This document shows positions 9,830 to 19,084 of a stretch of DNA of 64,000 nt, one piece after another. Each line of letters opens with the position of its first letter. The stretch's first letter is position 1. The notes below the pieces were generated by a model. It saw only the letters and a program-made list of their open reading frames with translations. It was not told the DNA's origin and searched no databases. The stretch covers positions 620,001-684,000 of the forward strand of contig NZ_JAMBOT010000001.1 in assembly GCF_023715725.1 (NCBI RefSeq), written 5' to 3'. A program made the translations under genes and the position numbers. Source of the stretch: Paenibacillus pasadenensis. Lineage in GTDB: Bacteria > Bacillota > Bacilli > Paenibacillales > Paenibacillaceae.

Positions 9830-9937
9830 TCCGGGGCTCCAGAGGAATCGGAAGAAGGGCTCGTCCGTGCAGCGGGCTTGTCCCGCAAACTCTTTTATCC
9901 TGCAATCCGTTTATCACTCTTCCAGCCGCGAGCCAAG

Positions 9938-12235
9938 TCACCCCGGCGGGTCCGCATCTTCTTTTTTGTCCTTATCGTTCGTCTGGTTTTGCTTATTGCC
10001 CTTCGACTCTTCTTTTTCGCCGTCTTTCCCGTCACTTTTTACCGTGTCGTCCGAAGCATTCTCTTCGCCTGGCGACTGCAGCGTCAGCTTAACGACCGGC
10101 TCGCCGTTCAGCTTGGCGTCGGTTTGTTTGACCACATAACCTTCACCCTCGGTCACGCAGCGCTTGCCGGTTGAGGAGCATATCTGCAGCGCATCGCGAA
10201 GCGATAAACCCGTGAGCGAAGGCAGCGTTATTTTGCTTTCTTCCTCCGTTATCAAATAGACCCTCTGCTTCTGGGCAAGCACCGCGCCAGCCGCCGGAAT
10301 TTGCAGCAGCACCTTGCTTCCTTTGCCGACTACCTTGGATTCCATGCCGCGCGACTTGAGCTCTGTCTGCGCTTGTTTAGCTCCGAATCCTTTCAGGTTA
10401 GGCACAGTGACCGGATCTTGTTTGCCGTCAGCCTCTTCCGCTGTCGCATCAGGCTTAACGCCCATATAACGCAGGCTGTTGCTGACAATTTTTTTGAATA
10501 CCGGCGCCGCTGCCCTGCCGCCGCTTACCAGCGAGTCGTTCGGCGAGTCAATGATGACGTAAACGACAATTTTGGGATTATCGACAGGAGCATAACCGAT
10601 AAAAGACACGACATAATCCTCTGTTGAATACCCGTTGCCCTCAGCTTTTTGCGCCGTACCCGTTTTCCCCGCTACGCGGTAACCCGGAATATAGGCATTT
10701 TTGCCGCTGCCTATTTCCTGGTCGGAAACGACCTGCTCCAGATAACCGCCCACCTTGCGGGATGTTTCGGCGCTGATTACCTGACGGACCATCTCCGGCT
10801 TTGTTTCCGTTACTTTGCCCGTTGCGGGATCCGTAACCGACTTGACGATATGCGGCTTCATCAGCTTGCCGCCGTTGGCGACTGCAGCAACTGCAGCAAC
10901 CTGCTGAATTGGCGTGACGGAGACGCCTTGTCCAAATGTCGCCGCAGCAACCTCAAGCGGATAAACGATGTCCAATCTGCCTTTTGCTTCATTTTTAATC
11001 TCAATGCCAGTTTGTTTGCCAAAACCGAAGTCTTGAAAATATTTGACCAGCTTTTCCTTGCCCAGCTGTTCATAGCCAAGCTTGACAAATGAAACGTTAC
11101 TGGAACGTTTCAATCCTTCCAAATAAGTAATCGTGCCCCAGCCCTCGCGCTTGATATCCCGAATCCGTTTGCCAGGCACTTGGATCGACCCGGACTGATA
11201 AGTCGCATTGGGATTAAATATGCCCTCCTGCACTGCGCTGGCCAAAGTTAAAATTTTAAACGTTGAACCCGGCTCGTACAGAGAGCTAATCGCATGGTTG
11301 AACTGGCTGGCTACGTTGTACTTGGAATATTGATTCGGATTGTACGTAGGCAGATTGCCCATGCCGAGAATCTCCATCGTATTGGGGTCAGCGGCAATAG
11401 CGGTTATACTGTCCGGCTGATATTTGTCGTAAGCTTCCTTGATTGCCGCCTCCAAAAAGTTCTGAATCTCCGTGTCAATCGTCAGCTCCATATCCTTACC
11501 GTTCACAGCTGGCACAAATTCAGCATTCCCATTGTCAACCTGGACGCGGTTGCCGTCCTTCTCGTAGACAATTTTGCCGTCCGTCCCTTGGAGAAGCTCA
11601 TTATAGTTCGCTTCCATGCCAGTGACCGGATTGCCCTCTTTATTGACATAACCTAATACATGGGCGGCAAGAGACCCGCTGGGATAGAAACGCTTGGAGC
11701 CTTCGATAAGCGAGATACCCGTATCGCGAATTTTTTTATCGGCTTGTTTCTCGTAGCTTTCCTTCAGGCTCGTCCGAAAGGCGATGACCTCGTCGGCTTT
11801 TGCCTTGTCGATATTCCAGCCCTCGGGCCGCAGCTCTCGGTATTGCAAAAGCACGCCTTTGCTGTTTTTAGCGGTAGTCTGCGCCAGAACCTCCTGCTCC
11901 GGCTTGCCGATAATTTTGGACAAACCTTTGGCTGCCTCTTCGGCCAAGCCTAGCTCATCCAGCAGCTTCGGGTTCACCACGACCGTATAGGCTGGAACGT
12001 TCATCGCCAGCATGTTGCCCTTACGGTCGCTGATCGTTCCCCGCTCCGCCGGTATGGTGTCCTGCGCCGCCCATATTTTTTTGGCTTCACCCAGCCAGAA
12101 ATCCGCATTCACGACCTGCACCCAGAAGATGCGGCTGATCAAAATAAGAAAAAGGAGGGTTATGATCCCTCCGACAAAAACGGTCCGCAATCTGATCCGC
12201 TTAACGGTATTTGCTTGCATCATGTTATTCGCCAT
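9938..12235 (-). CDS. pbpB: Class B penicillin-binding protein PBP2B/FtsI type, two PASTA domains
   Basis: Septal transpeptidase of 765 aa, the division partner of FtsW. After one membrane anchor (about residues 18-40) come the dimerisation domain and the transpeptidase domain: S324 in PGSTFK, SxN in RSSNVSF, and AGKTGTAQK. Two PASTA domains follow (VTVPNLKGFGAKQAQ and ITLPSLTGLSLRDAL). The last 45 residues are a charged tail rich in Lys, Asp, Glu and Asn ending DADPPG, longer than usual for the family. It starts 3 bp after the ftsL stop. Confidence 0.93.
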   Translation of the reverse strand: MANNMMQANTVKRIRLRTVFVGGIITLLFLILISRIFWVQVVNADFWLGEAKKIWAAQDTIPAERGTISDRKGNMLAMNVPAYTVVVNPKLLDELGLAEEAAKGLSKIIGKPEQEVLAQTTAKNSKGVLLQYRELRPEGWNIDKAKADEVIAFRTSLKESYEKQADKKIRDTGISLIEGSKRFYPSGSLAAHVLGYVNKEGNPVTGMEANYNELLQGTDGKIVYEKDGNRVQVDNGNAEFVPAVNGKDMELTIDTEIQNFLEAAIKEAYDKYQPDSITAIAADPNTMEILGMGNLPTYNPNQYSKYNVASQFNHAISSLYEPGSTFKILTLASAVQEGIFNPNATYQSGSIQVPGKRIRDIKREGWGTITYLEGLKRSSNVSFVKLGYEQLGKEKLVKYFQDFGFGKQTGIEIKNEAKGRLDIVYPLEVAAATFGQGVSVTPIQQVAAVAAVANGGKLMKPHIVKSVTDPATGKVTETKPEMVRQVISAETSRKVGGYLEQVVSDQEIGSGKNAYIPGYRVAGKTGTAQKAEGNGYSTEDYVVSFIGYAPVDNPKIVVYVIIDSPNDSLVSGGRAAAPVFKKIVSNSLRYMGVKPDATAEEADGKQDPVTVPNLKGFGAKQAQTELKSRGMESKVVGKGSKVLLQIPAAGAVLAQKQRVYLITEEESKITLPSLTGLSLRDALQICSSTGKRCVTEGEGYVVKQTDAKLNGEPVVKLTLQSPGEENASDDTVKSDGKDGEKEESKGNKQNQTNDKDKKEDADPPG

Positions 12236-12238
12236 ATG

Positions 12239-12625
12239 TTACCGCCCGGACTCTTGTCCGTTTTCCTCGCCCTTATCGTTGTTATCTCCCGATGGAGCCA
12301 TTCCGAGCTCCTTGGCTTTCTTGGAAATAACGGCCGGGTCGGACAGCTTGGCCACTTCGCCCTGCAGCACCTTTACTTCTACAGTCGCTTGTTTGTAGCT
12401 GGCGTTGAGCTCCTTAATCTGAAGCTCCATCCGGTAATCCGAAGCGTAACGGGAAATGATGAGCACAAGCACGCCAACGACTACCAGCACGGATGCCATG
12501 TATCGAAGCATCTCCGAAGGAGGAATCATCCTCCGGACCTTCACGACTCGTTTTGTTTCTTTTACCGGCTGCTGTTCCGGTTTACGTTTGGGCTGCAAAG
12601 CCAAGTTACCATTCGTGTACGCCAA
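12239..12625 (-). CDS. ftsL: Cell division protein FtsL
   Basis: A 128-aa bitopic protein: basic cytoplasmic N-terminus with KRKPEQQPVKETKRVVKVR, one membrane segment at about 40-59 (ASVLVVVGVLVLIISRYA), then an extracellular coiled coil (MELQIKELNASYKQATVEVKVLQGEV, cut here only by description). The size and position between rsmH and pbpB are diagnostic, since FtsL sequences are poorly conserved. It probably assembles with DivIC/FtsB and DivIB/FtsQ to recruit PBP2B. Confidence 0.9.
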   Translation of the reverse strand: MAYTNGNLALQPKRKPEQQPVKETKRVVKVRRMIPPSEMLRYMASVLVVVGVLVLIISRYASDYRMELQIKELNASYKQATVEVKVLQGEVAKLSDPAVISKKAKELGMAPSGDNNDKGEENGQESGR

Positions 12626-12664
12626 TGCGGGTTCCCCTCCTGCGGTTTGAATTAGTAGGATTGT

Positions 12665-13627
12665 TTATTGATCGAAAAGTTTTTCCGCCACTCTCAGCTT
12701 CGCGGATCGCGAACGTGGATTGGCTTCCAGCTCTGCCTCTGACGGCAGAAGAGGCTTGCGCGTGACGAGCTTCAGCGTGCCTTTGCCGCCGCATACGCAC
12801 TGCGGAAAGTCCGGCGGACAGGTGCATTTGGCCAAATATCCGGCAAACAGCTGTTTGCAAATCCGGTCTTCCAGCGAGTGGAAGGTAATGACCGATATGC
12901 GGCCGCCCGGAGCTGCGCAAGCAACCGCCTGCTCCAGCGCTTCCTCCTCCGCTCTCAGCTCGTCGTTGACGGCAATCCTCAGCGCCTGGAAGCTGCGCTT
13001 GGCGGGATGCCCTCCCGTACGGCGGGCTGCAGCGGGAATACCCGACTTGACCAGCTCCGCAAGCTCTCCGGTTGTCATAATCTCCGCGGCGGCGCGCTGT
13101 CTGACGATAGCCTTGGCGATCTGGCGGGAGAACTTTTCCTCTCCGTACACGAACAAAATTTTTGCGATTTCCTTCTCGTCCCATGTATTGATAATCTCAT
13201 GGGCGGTAAGTTCCGATTCGCGGTCCATCCGCATATCAAGCGGCGCGTCGTGATTATAGCTAAACCCCCGCTCCGCCTCGTCAAGCTGCGGACTGGAAAC
13301 GCCGAGATCGAACAGAATGCCGTCTACCTGCGGCACGCCTTCCGTCTTGGGCACTTCGGGAAGCAGCATAAGCTGCTCTTGAAGATAACGAAAATTGCTG
13401 CGGACAAGCGTTACGCGATCCAAATAGGGAGCCAGCCGGATGCGGGCATTGTCATGAGCCCAGTCGTCCTGGTCGAAAGCGATAAGCCTTCCGTTAGGAC
13501 CGAGACGGGATGCGATAAGCTCGCTGTGTCCGGCTCCTCCAAGGGTGCAGTCGACATAAATGCCGTCCGGCTTAATATTGAGGCCATCCACAGCCTCTTC
13601 CAATAACACCGTAATGTGATGAAACAA
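12665..13627 (-). CDS. rsmH: 16S rRNA (cytosine(1402)-N(4))-methyltransferase RsmH
   Basis: Methylates N4 of C1402 in 16S rRNA using S-adenosylmethionine. The frame is open to 13732, but the best start is TTG at 13627: AGGAGG lies 9 bp upstream and the product then begins (M)[15 protein letters not shown], the usual RsmH N-terminus, giving 320 aa. The SAM loop is [29 protein letters not shown] and the C-terminal [14 protein letters not shown] are family signatures. Confidence 0.94.
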   Translation of the reverse strand: MFHHITVLLEEAVDGLNIKPDGIYVDCTLGGAGHSELIASRLGPNGRLIAFDQDDWAHDNARIRLAPYLDRVTLVRSNFRYLQEQLMLLPEVPKTEGVPQVDGILFDLGVSSPQLDEAERGFSYNHDAPLDMRMDRESELTAHEIINTWDEKEIAKILFVYGEEKFSRQIAKAIVRQRAAAEIMTTGELAELVKSGIPAAARRTGGHPAKRSFQALRIAVNDELRAEEEALEQAVACAAPGGRISVITFHSLEDRICKQLFAGYLAKCTCPPDFPQCVCGGKGTLKLVTRKPLLPSEAELEANPRSRSAKLRVAEKLFDQ

Positions 13628-13740
13628 TGGGATTTCCTCCTGATTTCTTGGTGACTGACCATAGCTGCTTAAACAAAGTCCCGGGAATTGTGATCCGGGC
13701 GGCGTAAGTTGACAATGACGGCAAAATGGCAACCGGGCAA

Positions 13741-14178
13741 TTAGAATTGAATGTCGAAATCAACCAGCTTTTCGGCAATGTCGTTGAATGCTTCTTCCGA
13801 TTGCTCGTAGTAGCCTTCCCATACCGGTTTGCTCCAGATTTCTACCCGGCTGGAGACGCCGAGAACCATGCAATCTTTCTCCAGCTTCGCGTACTCCATT
13901 AAATGACTGGGTAAATTTACCCTTCCCTGTTTGTCGAGCTCCAATTCTACCGCTCCCGAAAAGAAAAAACGGCTGAACGCCCGAGCGTCCGCCTTCATCA
14001 AAGGCAGCTGGCGGATTTTTTGCTCCAACAGTTTCCACTCTTCCATCGGATAAACAAACAGGCAGTTGTCGAGTCCGCGGGTTACAATGAAGGCGGAGCC
14101 CAGATTGTCGCGGAATTTGGATGGGATCGTAAGCCGGCCTTTGTCGTCCATGCTGTGCTGGTGCTCTCCAAGAAACAT
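13741..14178 (-). CDS. mraZ: Transcriptional regulator MraZ
   Basis: Ring-forming AbrB-fold DNA-binding protein that autoregulates the dcw operon. The start is ATG at 14178 ([20 protein letters not shown], 145 aa, the family length); the frame extends further upstream only through the operator repeats. Both SpoVT/AbrB half-domains are visible: [13 protein letters not shown] near residue 10 and [12 protein letters not shown] near 85. The product should bind the repeat array just upstream (14185-14234). First gene of the dcw cluster. Confidence 0.96.
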   Translation of the reverse strand: MFLGEHQHSMDDKGRLTIPSKFRDNLGSAFIVTRGLDNCLFVYPMEEWKLLEQKIRQLPLMKADARAFSRFFFSGAVELELDKQGRVNLPSHLMEYAKLEKDCMVLGVSSRVEIWSKPVWEGYYEQSEEAFNDIAEKLVDFDIQF

Positions 14179-14184
14179 CGGCCT

Positions 14185-14234
14185 TCCCCACCTCTCTCCC
14201 CCAAATCTCCACTTTGCCCCACTTTCCCCCACTT
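14185..14234 (-). promoter_or_regulatory. Predicted MraZ operator: 10-bp-periodic AAGTGG repeats
   Basis: On the minus strand, AAGTGGGGGA, AAGTGGGGCA and AAGTGGAGAT begin at 14234, 14224 and 14214, exactly 10 bp apart, followed in phase by TTGGGGGAGA and GAGGTGGGGA; the last also serves as the ribosome binding site region. Known MraZ operators are tandem TGGG- or AAAGTGG-type repeats near one helical turn apart ahead of mraZ. MraZ binding here is inferred; the repeats are seen directly. Confidence 0.85.
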
Positions 14235-14439
14235 GGGAATTGGTATTCGCCGTTTCGCACACTTCTCCTGCTGAATGAGAGAGTTTTTAATAAACTTTTT
14301 AGCCTATTTTTTTTGCTTTAGATAAATCTTTTTCCCTATTGAACTCGTATATCGGGTTCGCGATATGCGTCTATTTGTAACATGCAGTCTCAGCCCTTAA
14401 CGCTTGCAAGCAGCATCTAAACAAAAGCGGCTGCTGACA
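14235..14439. other. AT-rich region upstream of mraZ, likely promoter region
   Basis: No gene is visible. On the minus strand this is the leader of mraZ and should hold its promoter. TTCAAT-17-TAAAGC is only a weak sigma-A candidate, so I do not call one. Confidence 0.4.
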
Positions 14440-14483
14440 GCAAAAAAAATCCACCCCGCTCGGAGAGCGAAGGTGGATTTTTG
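14440..14483. terminator. Intrinsic terminator downstream of the beta-propeller gene
   Basis: Arms AAAATCCACC (14446-14455) and GGTGGATTTT (14472-14481) flank a 16-nt loop. Runs of A on the left and T on the right let it act on both strands. It separates the carbohydrate module from the dcw cluster. Confidence 0.85.
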
Positions 14484-14502
14484 CAGCAGCTGAAGGCGGC
14501 TT

Positions 14503-15891
14503 TTACGAGTAAATAAAGTGCGCGCTTGCTTTGCAGTCCGCTTTTGGCACAATACGCACCCAATGTGCGCTGAAGCCGTCAGGGAATACATGGAAGGCAT
14601 AGCCGTTCGCTACGTCAATTGTGGTGTACTTTTTCCACGTTCCGTTGCCAAGGAAGTCGATCTCGATGTCAAAAGCGATCGTCTCCGAAGATTCGTGGGA
14701 AAGATGCAGCACTTTGTTGTCAAAGCCGGTCATCAGGTACGGATCGGATGCCACGCCTGCTTTAACTTCCGTCTCCCACCAAGGACCGCCCCAGCCGGCC
14801 GGTTTGCCGAACGACCACAGATCGTCGGTTTTACCGAACCACAGATTGGATTGCGGCTCGCCGGCCAGCGCATTGGAGTCCATAATCGGCGTGACCTGGT
14901 TGCCTGCCAGCACGAGCATGCCTCTCCAGGAGCAGAAGTCCGGAATCATGCGCAGATGGGTGCTGATGGGACGCACGCCCCAAATTTTGCCGCCAAAAGC
15001 GTTATGCGACATTTCGTAGAACATGCCGTGGAAATCCATCAGCAGGCGCTCGGTTTCCACCTCGCGGATGCGCGGCCACTCCGTAAACCACATATGGTCC
15101 ATCGCCTGAGTCGCTTTTGGCAGGCGGTACGTCGACCACTCCCCGTTAATGAACGTTTTAAGGATCGCCGATGCTTTATCAAATCCGGTCGCAAACAGCG
15201 GCGCTTCGCCGGAGGAGGTTACTTCGCAAAACGGCTGTTCTTCCAGAACGGTCCAAGTTTGGCCGTCCCACTCGGCGAGCCGACCATCGCTCTTTTGTCC
15301 AAGGTACTCTTGCTCATCGTAGGTGTTGTTCGCGATGACAACACGACCGTCCTTTGTCCAGCCGCCCTTAAAGTGCGGGTAACATTTTTCGGATACGTTC
15401 AACTCTTTGAGCAGATCGAACAGTTGAGTTGCCTTAAGCGAATTTACATCAACCTCAAACAGCAGGCCTTCCATCGTCAGCACGTACAGCTTGTTTTTCT
15501 CATCGGTCAGATGGGGCATACAAGCGGTCAACCGATGTCCAACCAGTTCCGTAACGGTGCTTACATTACCGTGGATATCGATAAAATGCGGTCCCATCAT
15601 CAGCTGGTTGGACCCTTTGTGAATCATCCGGTTTGCATAAGTTCCGACAACGCTTTCAGGACGCTTCGTCAGTTCCATACGCTCGTTTACTTCAAACAGT
15701 CCCGTGCCGCCGCCCGTGCCGTCGGTATGGGCTACATAAGTGATGAACCAGAGGCGGTTCGCCCAAGGCATAAGGGCGCCTATGCCCGTTTCGGACTTCG
15801 GTCCGTCGATCGTAGCGGAAACGCTCAGATGCGGCATAACGCCGGAAATTGCCAGTGGAGCAGCGGAATCGGTTTTGGTGAGGGTTGTCAT
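14503..15891 (-). CDS. Uncharacterised protein, predicted beta-propeller
   Basis: A 462-aa soluble protein without signal peptide or membrane segment. I do not recognise a named family. Recurrent Trp/Gly-rich beta-strand units (WANRLWFITYVAH, KNKLYVLTMEGLLFEVD, DGRLAEWDGQTWTVLEE, GGKIWGVRP, PQSNLWFGKTDDLWSFGKP) suggest a propeller fold, and the C-terminus (IDFLGNGTWKKYTTIDV) looks like a separate beta domain. The start follows AAGGAGG at good spacing. It is divergent from an AraC regulator, which probably controls it. A role in sugar metabolism is inferred only from the neighbours. Confidence 0.75.
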   Translation of the reverse strand: MTTLTKTDSAAPLAISGVMPHLSVSATIDGPKSETGIGALMPWANRLWFITYVAHTDGTGGGTGLFEVNERMELTKRPESVVGTYANRMIHKGSNQLMMGPHFIDIHGNVSTVTELVGHRLTACMPHLTDEKNKLYVLTMEGLLFEVDVNSLKATQLFDLLKELNVSEKCYPHFKGGWTKDGRVVIANNTYDEQEYLGQKSDGRLAEWDGQTWTVLEEQPFCEVTSSGEAPLFATGFDKASAILKTFINGEWSTYRLPKATQAMDHMWFTEWPRIREVETERLLMDFHGMFYEMSHNAFGGKIWGVRPISTHLRMIPDFCSWRGMLVLAGNQVTPIMDSNALAGEPQSNLWFGKTDDLWSFGKPAGWGGPWWETEVKAGVASDPYLMTGFDNKVLHLSHESSETIAFDIEIDFLGNGTWKKYTTIDVANGYAFHVFPDGFSAHWVRIVPKADCKASAHFIYS

Positions 15892-16003
15892 TGAGATAAA
15901 ACCTCCTTGTCATTTGTTATCATTGTATATCTGAGGTTATACTTTGATAATGTAAGGAGTAATCATAATTCTTGTATATTATTTCACTGCGGAGGTTTAC
16001 TCG

Positions 16004-16804
16004 ATGAATCCGAATTGGGAGCCCGACCTAATGTTTTACACCTTTATCGAAGAAACGCCCCAATTTGAGAAACCACATGACACATACTTCCATTGGGCTG
16101 GATTTATCGTGGATGAGGGGGGCTTTGAATACCAGCTCGGCGAAGGGGCCCCTTGGTTAAAAGCGGAGCGGAACGACTGGATCATCGTGCCCCCGGAGAA
16201 GATTTTCCGACGCGTCACGAGCGGGCTTAGCTTTCACTTTTTCGGCTTCAACTGGAACGAGGGCGGACCGCTTCGGCTGGAGGAGGTTACAGGACCCGAC
16301 GGCAAGGTCAGGACCGAGCATACGCGGCGCTTTCGCTCGACCATTGCGCTGATGCGAGAGTCGATGTCCGATCACAGCCTGACCGCGCAACAATACCGCA
16401 AACATTTGCTGCGCGATCTGTGGCTGCTCCATGTTATGGAGGCCCATCAACAATCGCTTACCATCCCGGCAAGCGACAATCCGCTAGCCCGGCGGGCGCT
16501 GAAGCTGCTGAGGGAGCATCTGGACGCCGGACCGGCGGTAAATGCGGCCGCCTACGAGCTGGGCCTAAGCCCCGTGCAGCTCAACCGGCTTTTTCGCAAG
16601 GAATTCCAAATGACGCCCAGCCACTATGTGCTTCGCGTTCGGATGGACAAGGTGAAACAGCTGCTGGAAAAAACGCCGCTCCCTCTATCCGCCATTGCCG
16701 AGCGATGCGGCTTTGCCGACGAGCATCATTTGAGCAAAAGCTTCAAAAAATCGTTCGGGATGAACCCGTCCGTTTACCGTAAAACACATACGATTCATGT
16801 TTAA
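16004..16804 (+). CDS. AraC-family transcriptional regulator
   Basis: 266 aa with an N-terminal cupin-like sensing region (about 1-150, including the FHFFGFNWNEGG strand pair) and a C-terminal double helix-turn-helix (about 165-262) with AAYELGLSPVQLNRLFRKEF and IAERCGFADEHHLSKSFKKS, ending in the usual GMNPSVYRK. The start follows GCGGAGG. It is divergent from the propeller gene with 112 bp between. Its stop shares the palindrome TTAA (16801-16804) with the stop of the convergent SRPBCC gene. The inducer is unknown. Confidence 0.93.
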   Translation: MNPNWEPDLMFYTFIEETPQFEKPHDTYFHWAGFIVDEGGFEYQLGEGAPWLKAERNDWIIVPPEKIFRRVTSGLSFHFFGFNWNEGGPLRLEEVTGPDGKVRTEHTRRFRSTIALMRESMSDHSLTAQQYRKHLLRDLWLLHVMEAHQQSLTIPASDNPLARRALKLLREHLDAGPAVNAAAYELGLSPVQLNRLFRKEFQMTPSHYVLRVRMDKVKQLLEKTPLPLSAIAERCGFADEHHLSKSFKKSFGMNPSVYRKTHTIHV

Positions 16805-17229
16805 AACTTACGTTTATGATATGGGATGCCATCGCCATCTTCACAATAAGATTTGAGACTGTAGAGGAAAATAGCCCAGTTGTAGTTACAGGAACGGTAA
16901 AATGGCGTTACTTCTTTCCAGTTCGAATGACGCAAAGTTATATACGACTTCCCGTTCTTCTCCTGAATATCAAAGGAAATAATCGTACCAATCCATTCCG
17001 GATCCGAATCTATACACTGCCAAACGACTTTTTGATTCGTAATTAATTCATCTATTCTCATCTTCGTTATGTCATTGCTGCCGAAGCGAAATTCATTAAC
17101 AAAACCAATCTGGTTATGAATAATAAGTTCATTGGTCCATATTTCTGATAGTCCTTCAGCGGTGGTTAAAGCTTCATACACCTTCGACGCAGGAACATGT
17201 ACGGTTTGCAAGTGCTCGATATTTGCCAT
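16801..17229 (-). CDS. SRPBCC (AHSA1/START-like) domain protein
   Basis: 142-aa single-domain protein. HVPASKVYEALTTAEGLSEIWTN-type N-terminus, WQCIDSDPEW and the C-terminal helix with FLYSLKSYCEDGDG fit the Aha1-C/SRPBCC ligand-binding fold; the ligand cannot be predicted. It is visibly more AT-rich and richer in Ile, Asn, Lys and Ser than its neighbours, consistent with recent acquisition. It converges on araC with stop codons overlapping in TTAA. Confidence 0.82.
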   Translation of the reverse strand: MANIEHLQTVHVPASKVYEALTTAEGLSEIWTNELIIHNQIGFVNEFRFGSNDITKMRIDELITNQKVVWQCIDSDPEWIGTIISFDIQEKNGKSYITLRHSNWKEVTPFYRSCNYNWAIFLYSLKSYCEDGDGIPYHKRKF

Positions 17230-17335
17230 GGCTTACTCCTTTCTGCCTGCACTAATCTACGACTGCTACTGATACTGATGATAACATAGGATGAATACGA
17301 TAATTTCTTTTGAATTACTATCCTGCCGGTTCGTT

Positions 17336-17379
17336 AAAAAAACCTGGATTCCTTGGTCAGCAAGGAGTCCAGGTTTTTT
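17336..17379. terminator. Intrinsic terminator after the beta-helix gene
   Basis: Near-perfect hairpin CCTGGATTCCTT / AAGGAGTCCAGG flanked by A7 on the left and T7 on the right, so effective on either strand. On the minus strand it lies about 28 bp past the stop at 17407. Confidence 0.88.
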
Positions 17380-17406
17380 AGCATTCTTTCCCTCTTTAAA
17401 TCGCTA

Positions 17407-19056
17407 TTAAGTCCGGAGAAGCGGCATAATCCGATGGTTTCGCTCGATTACGTTTCCGTTTACGACGGGATCAACCAGCACGGGAACAGCGACGTTGTCA
17501 AAGCGGTTGTCCGCGATAACTACGTCGTCTCCGTCAATGACATGGACGCCAATTGCTGAATTCCGCATGACGTTGCCTTCAATCAGAATGTCGCGGTTAT
17601 GCTTGCCCTGAAAACCTGCGGAACGGATGCCGATGCAGCCTTCCGCATCGTATCTTGGATAGAAGCCGCAGTTATCAAATTCGCAGTTTTTAATGACAAT
17701 ATCAGTCGCATGACCGCCTTCCGAATGAACGGGCAGCTCCGCGCCAAGCAAAATGCCGGGGTTCATCGTATTTTTGTATAAACAATTCATAATCGTCACA
17801 TGGTCGTACCGCACCAAATGTCCGGCTCCGGCTATGTTGACAAACGTGGAGTCCTGGCAAAGGTACCGGTCCGGCTCCCAGCACGCCGCTGAAGCCAGCA
17901 TCCCCGTAACTGCCGCTGCAGGCAGGTCACGCTCGAATTCAATACGGTAGTAATTGCCGTGGTCGCCTTTGCCAGCATGACTCCAGCCGTTGATGACGTT
18001 CCGCTCAACAAGCTCTCCGATTTGAAACTCCACTTCACTTCCCGTTTGCAGCGGAGCAAACGTATATTTACAGAAAAATACCGCCTCGCGCGGGCTCAGC
18101 AGCTCGTTCAGCACAAGCCAATTGCTGTGCATGTTCTGGCCGTCCATCCGTACGCCTTCAATGTCCATTCGGCGGATGTCGATTTCGCCGCTGCATTTGA
18201 ACAGCTTCCAGGCGTCACGCGGCGCCGTAAACAGCCGGTTGCCGTCCGGGCGGAAAACGACCCTATCGGCTGTTATGCCCCGGCAGCTCTCCGCCAGCAT
18301 CGCAAAACCGTTCGCATTCCGCGTACGGATATTGTCTAAAACAAGGCTGTTGCAGCGGCCGAAATAGGTCTGAAAATCCGTACGCGCTCCTTGATGCCAG
18401 GAAAGATGCTCTCCAACCCCAACTTTTGCCGCAACATCCGCGCTGTCGAGGGTGAGCTCCCGCTGGCCCGTAAGCACAAAGGGCTGGTCGGTTCCGCCGC
18501 CGTACGTGACGCTCTCGCCGATCAGACTGCCGGTAAGCGGGTCGAACCGGTTCATGCAGTAGGCTCCCATCGTGTCGAAGCACGGGTTGCCCTCAAACAC
18601 TTTCACCACAATTGTGCTATCGTCCTTGCGGACTACAACGCCGGCCGAAGCGAATTCCGGCTCGCGGGTGAACGCGAGATTGCGGAGCGTAAGGCTCTCG
18701 TTATCCTCGCACCACAGAATGGAAGGCAAATAACCGTGAATTTCCCCGTCATTGAAGCCAACCAGCGTTGTAGCCGGCTCCCCACGTTCATCCACGGCTC
18801 CCTCCAGCGTCAGCTTATTAGCTCGGACTACGGTCAAATGGCAATCCTTGACGCCAACATCAGGGCTGCCGGCATCATGGGCGAACCCCTCCGTCTCAAT
18901 CGTCACCGTGCTTTGCAGCAAATACCGGCGCGGCTCAAATACAACGCGTTCAGCGCCCGTTTCAATAGCTCGCCGGATCGCCGCCCGAATCCGCTCGGCA
19001 TCATCACTTCCGTCAAAATCCTTTACATACACGTTTTCGCCTGTTTGCATCCGCAT
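17407..19056 (-). CDS. Right-handed parallel beta-helix protein (pectate-lyase-like fold)
   Basis: 549 aa from ATG at 19056, chosen because AAAAAAGGAGTGA precedes it; the longer frame would begin inside a terminator hairpin. The opening VKDFDGSDDAERIRAAIRRA resembles the first turn of pectate-lyase-3-like proteins. Repeated beta-strand rungs run through the C-terminal half (ATDIVIKNCEFDNCGFYP, RDILIEGNVMRNSAIGV, DDVVIADNRFDNVAVPV). No signal peptide is seen, so it may act inside the cell on imported sugars, or be structural. Catalytic residues cannot be assigned. Confidence 0.8.
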   Translation of the reverse strand: MRMQTGENVYVKDFDGSDDAERIRAAIRRAIETGAERVVFEPRRYLLQSTVTIETEGFAHDAGSPDVGVKDCHLTVVRANKLTLEGAVDERGEPATTLVGFNDGEIHGYLPSILWCEDNESLTLRNLAFTREPEFASAGVVVRKDDSTIVVKVFEGNPCFDTMGAYCMNRFDPLTGSLIGESVTYGGGTDQPFVLTGQRELTLDSADVAAKVGVGEHLSWHQGARTDFQTYFGRCNSLVLDNIRTRNANGFAMLAESCRGITADRVVFRPDGNRLFTAPRDAWKLFKCSGEIDIRRMDIEGVRMDGQNMHSNWLVLNELLSPREAVFFCKYTFAPLQTGSEVEFQIGELVERNVINGWSHAGKGDHGNYYRIEFERDLPAAAVTGMLASAACWEPDRYLCQDSTFVNIAGAGHLVRYDHVTIMNCLYKNTMNPGILLGAELPVHSEGGHATDIVIKNCEFDNCGFYPRYDAEGCIGIRSAGFQGKHNRDILIEGNVMRNSAIGVHVIDGDDVVIADNRFDNVAVPVLVDPVVNGNVIERNHRIMPLLRT

Positions 19057-19084
19057 TTCACTCCTTTTTTCCGCAGCTAGATAA

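Larger units (their letters stand above)
9295..9937. other. Unusually long gap inside the dcw cluster; repeats, no gene
   Basis: Neighbouring dcw genes are 3-80 bp apart, but 643 bp separate pbpB and spoVD. I see no supported gene: the short open frames here lack a convincing ribosome binding site and are low-complexity Pro/Arg/Ser products. The gap holds repeat copy A (9431-9560) and palindromic DNA (9690-9829). It may also carry a separate spoVD promoter, but I could not identify one. Confidence 0.7.

Noticed and set aside
9631..9888. 85-codon minus-strand frame in the pbpB-spoVD gap
   Set aside because: Low-complexity Pro/Ser/Arg product across palindromic DNA; no ribosome binding site.
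14518..15894. 458-codon open frame opposite the propeller gene
   Set aside because: The minus frame has a strong ribosome binding site and protein-like composition; the antisense product is rich in Arg, His and Gln with no recognisable family.
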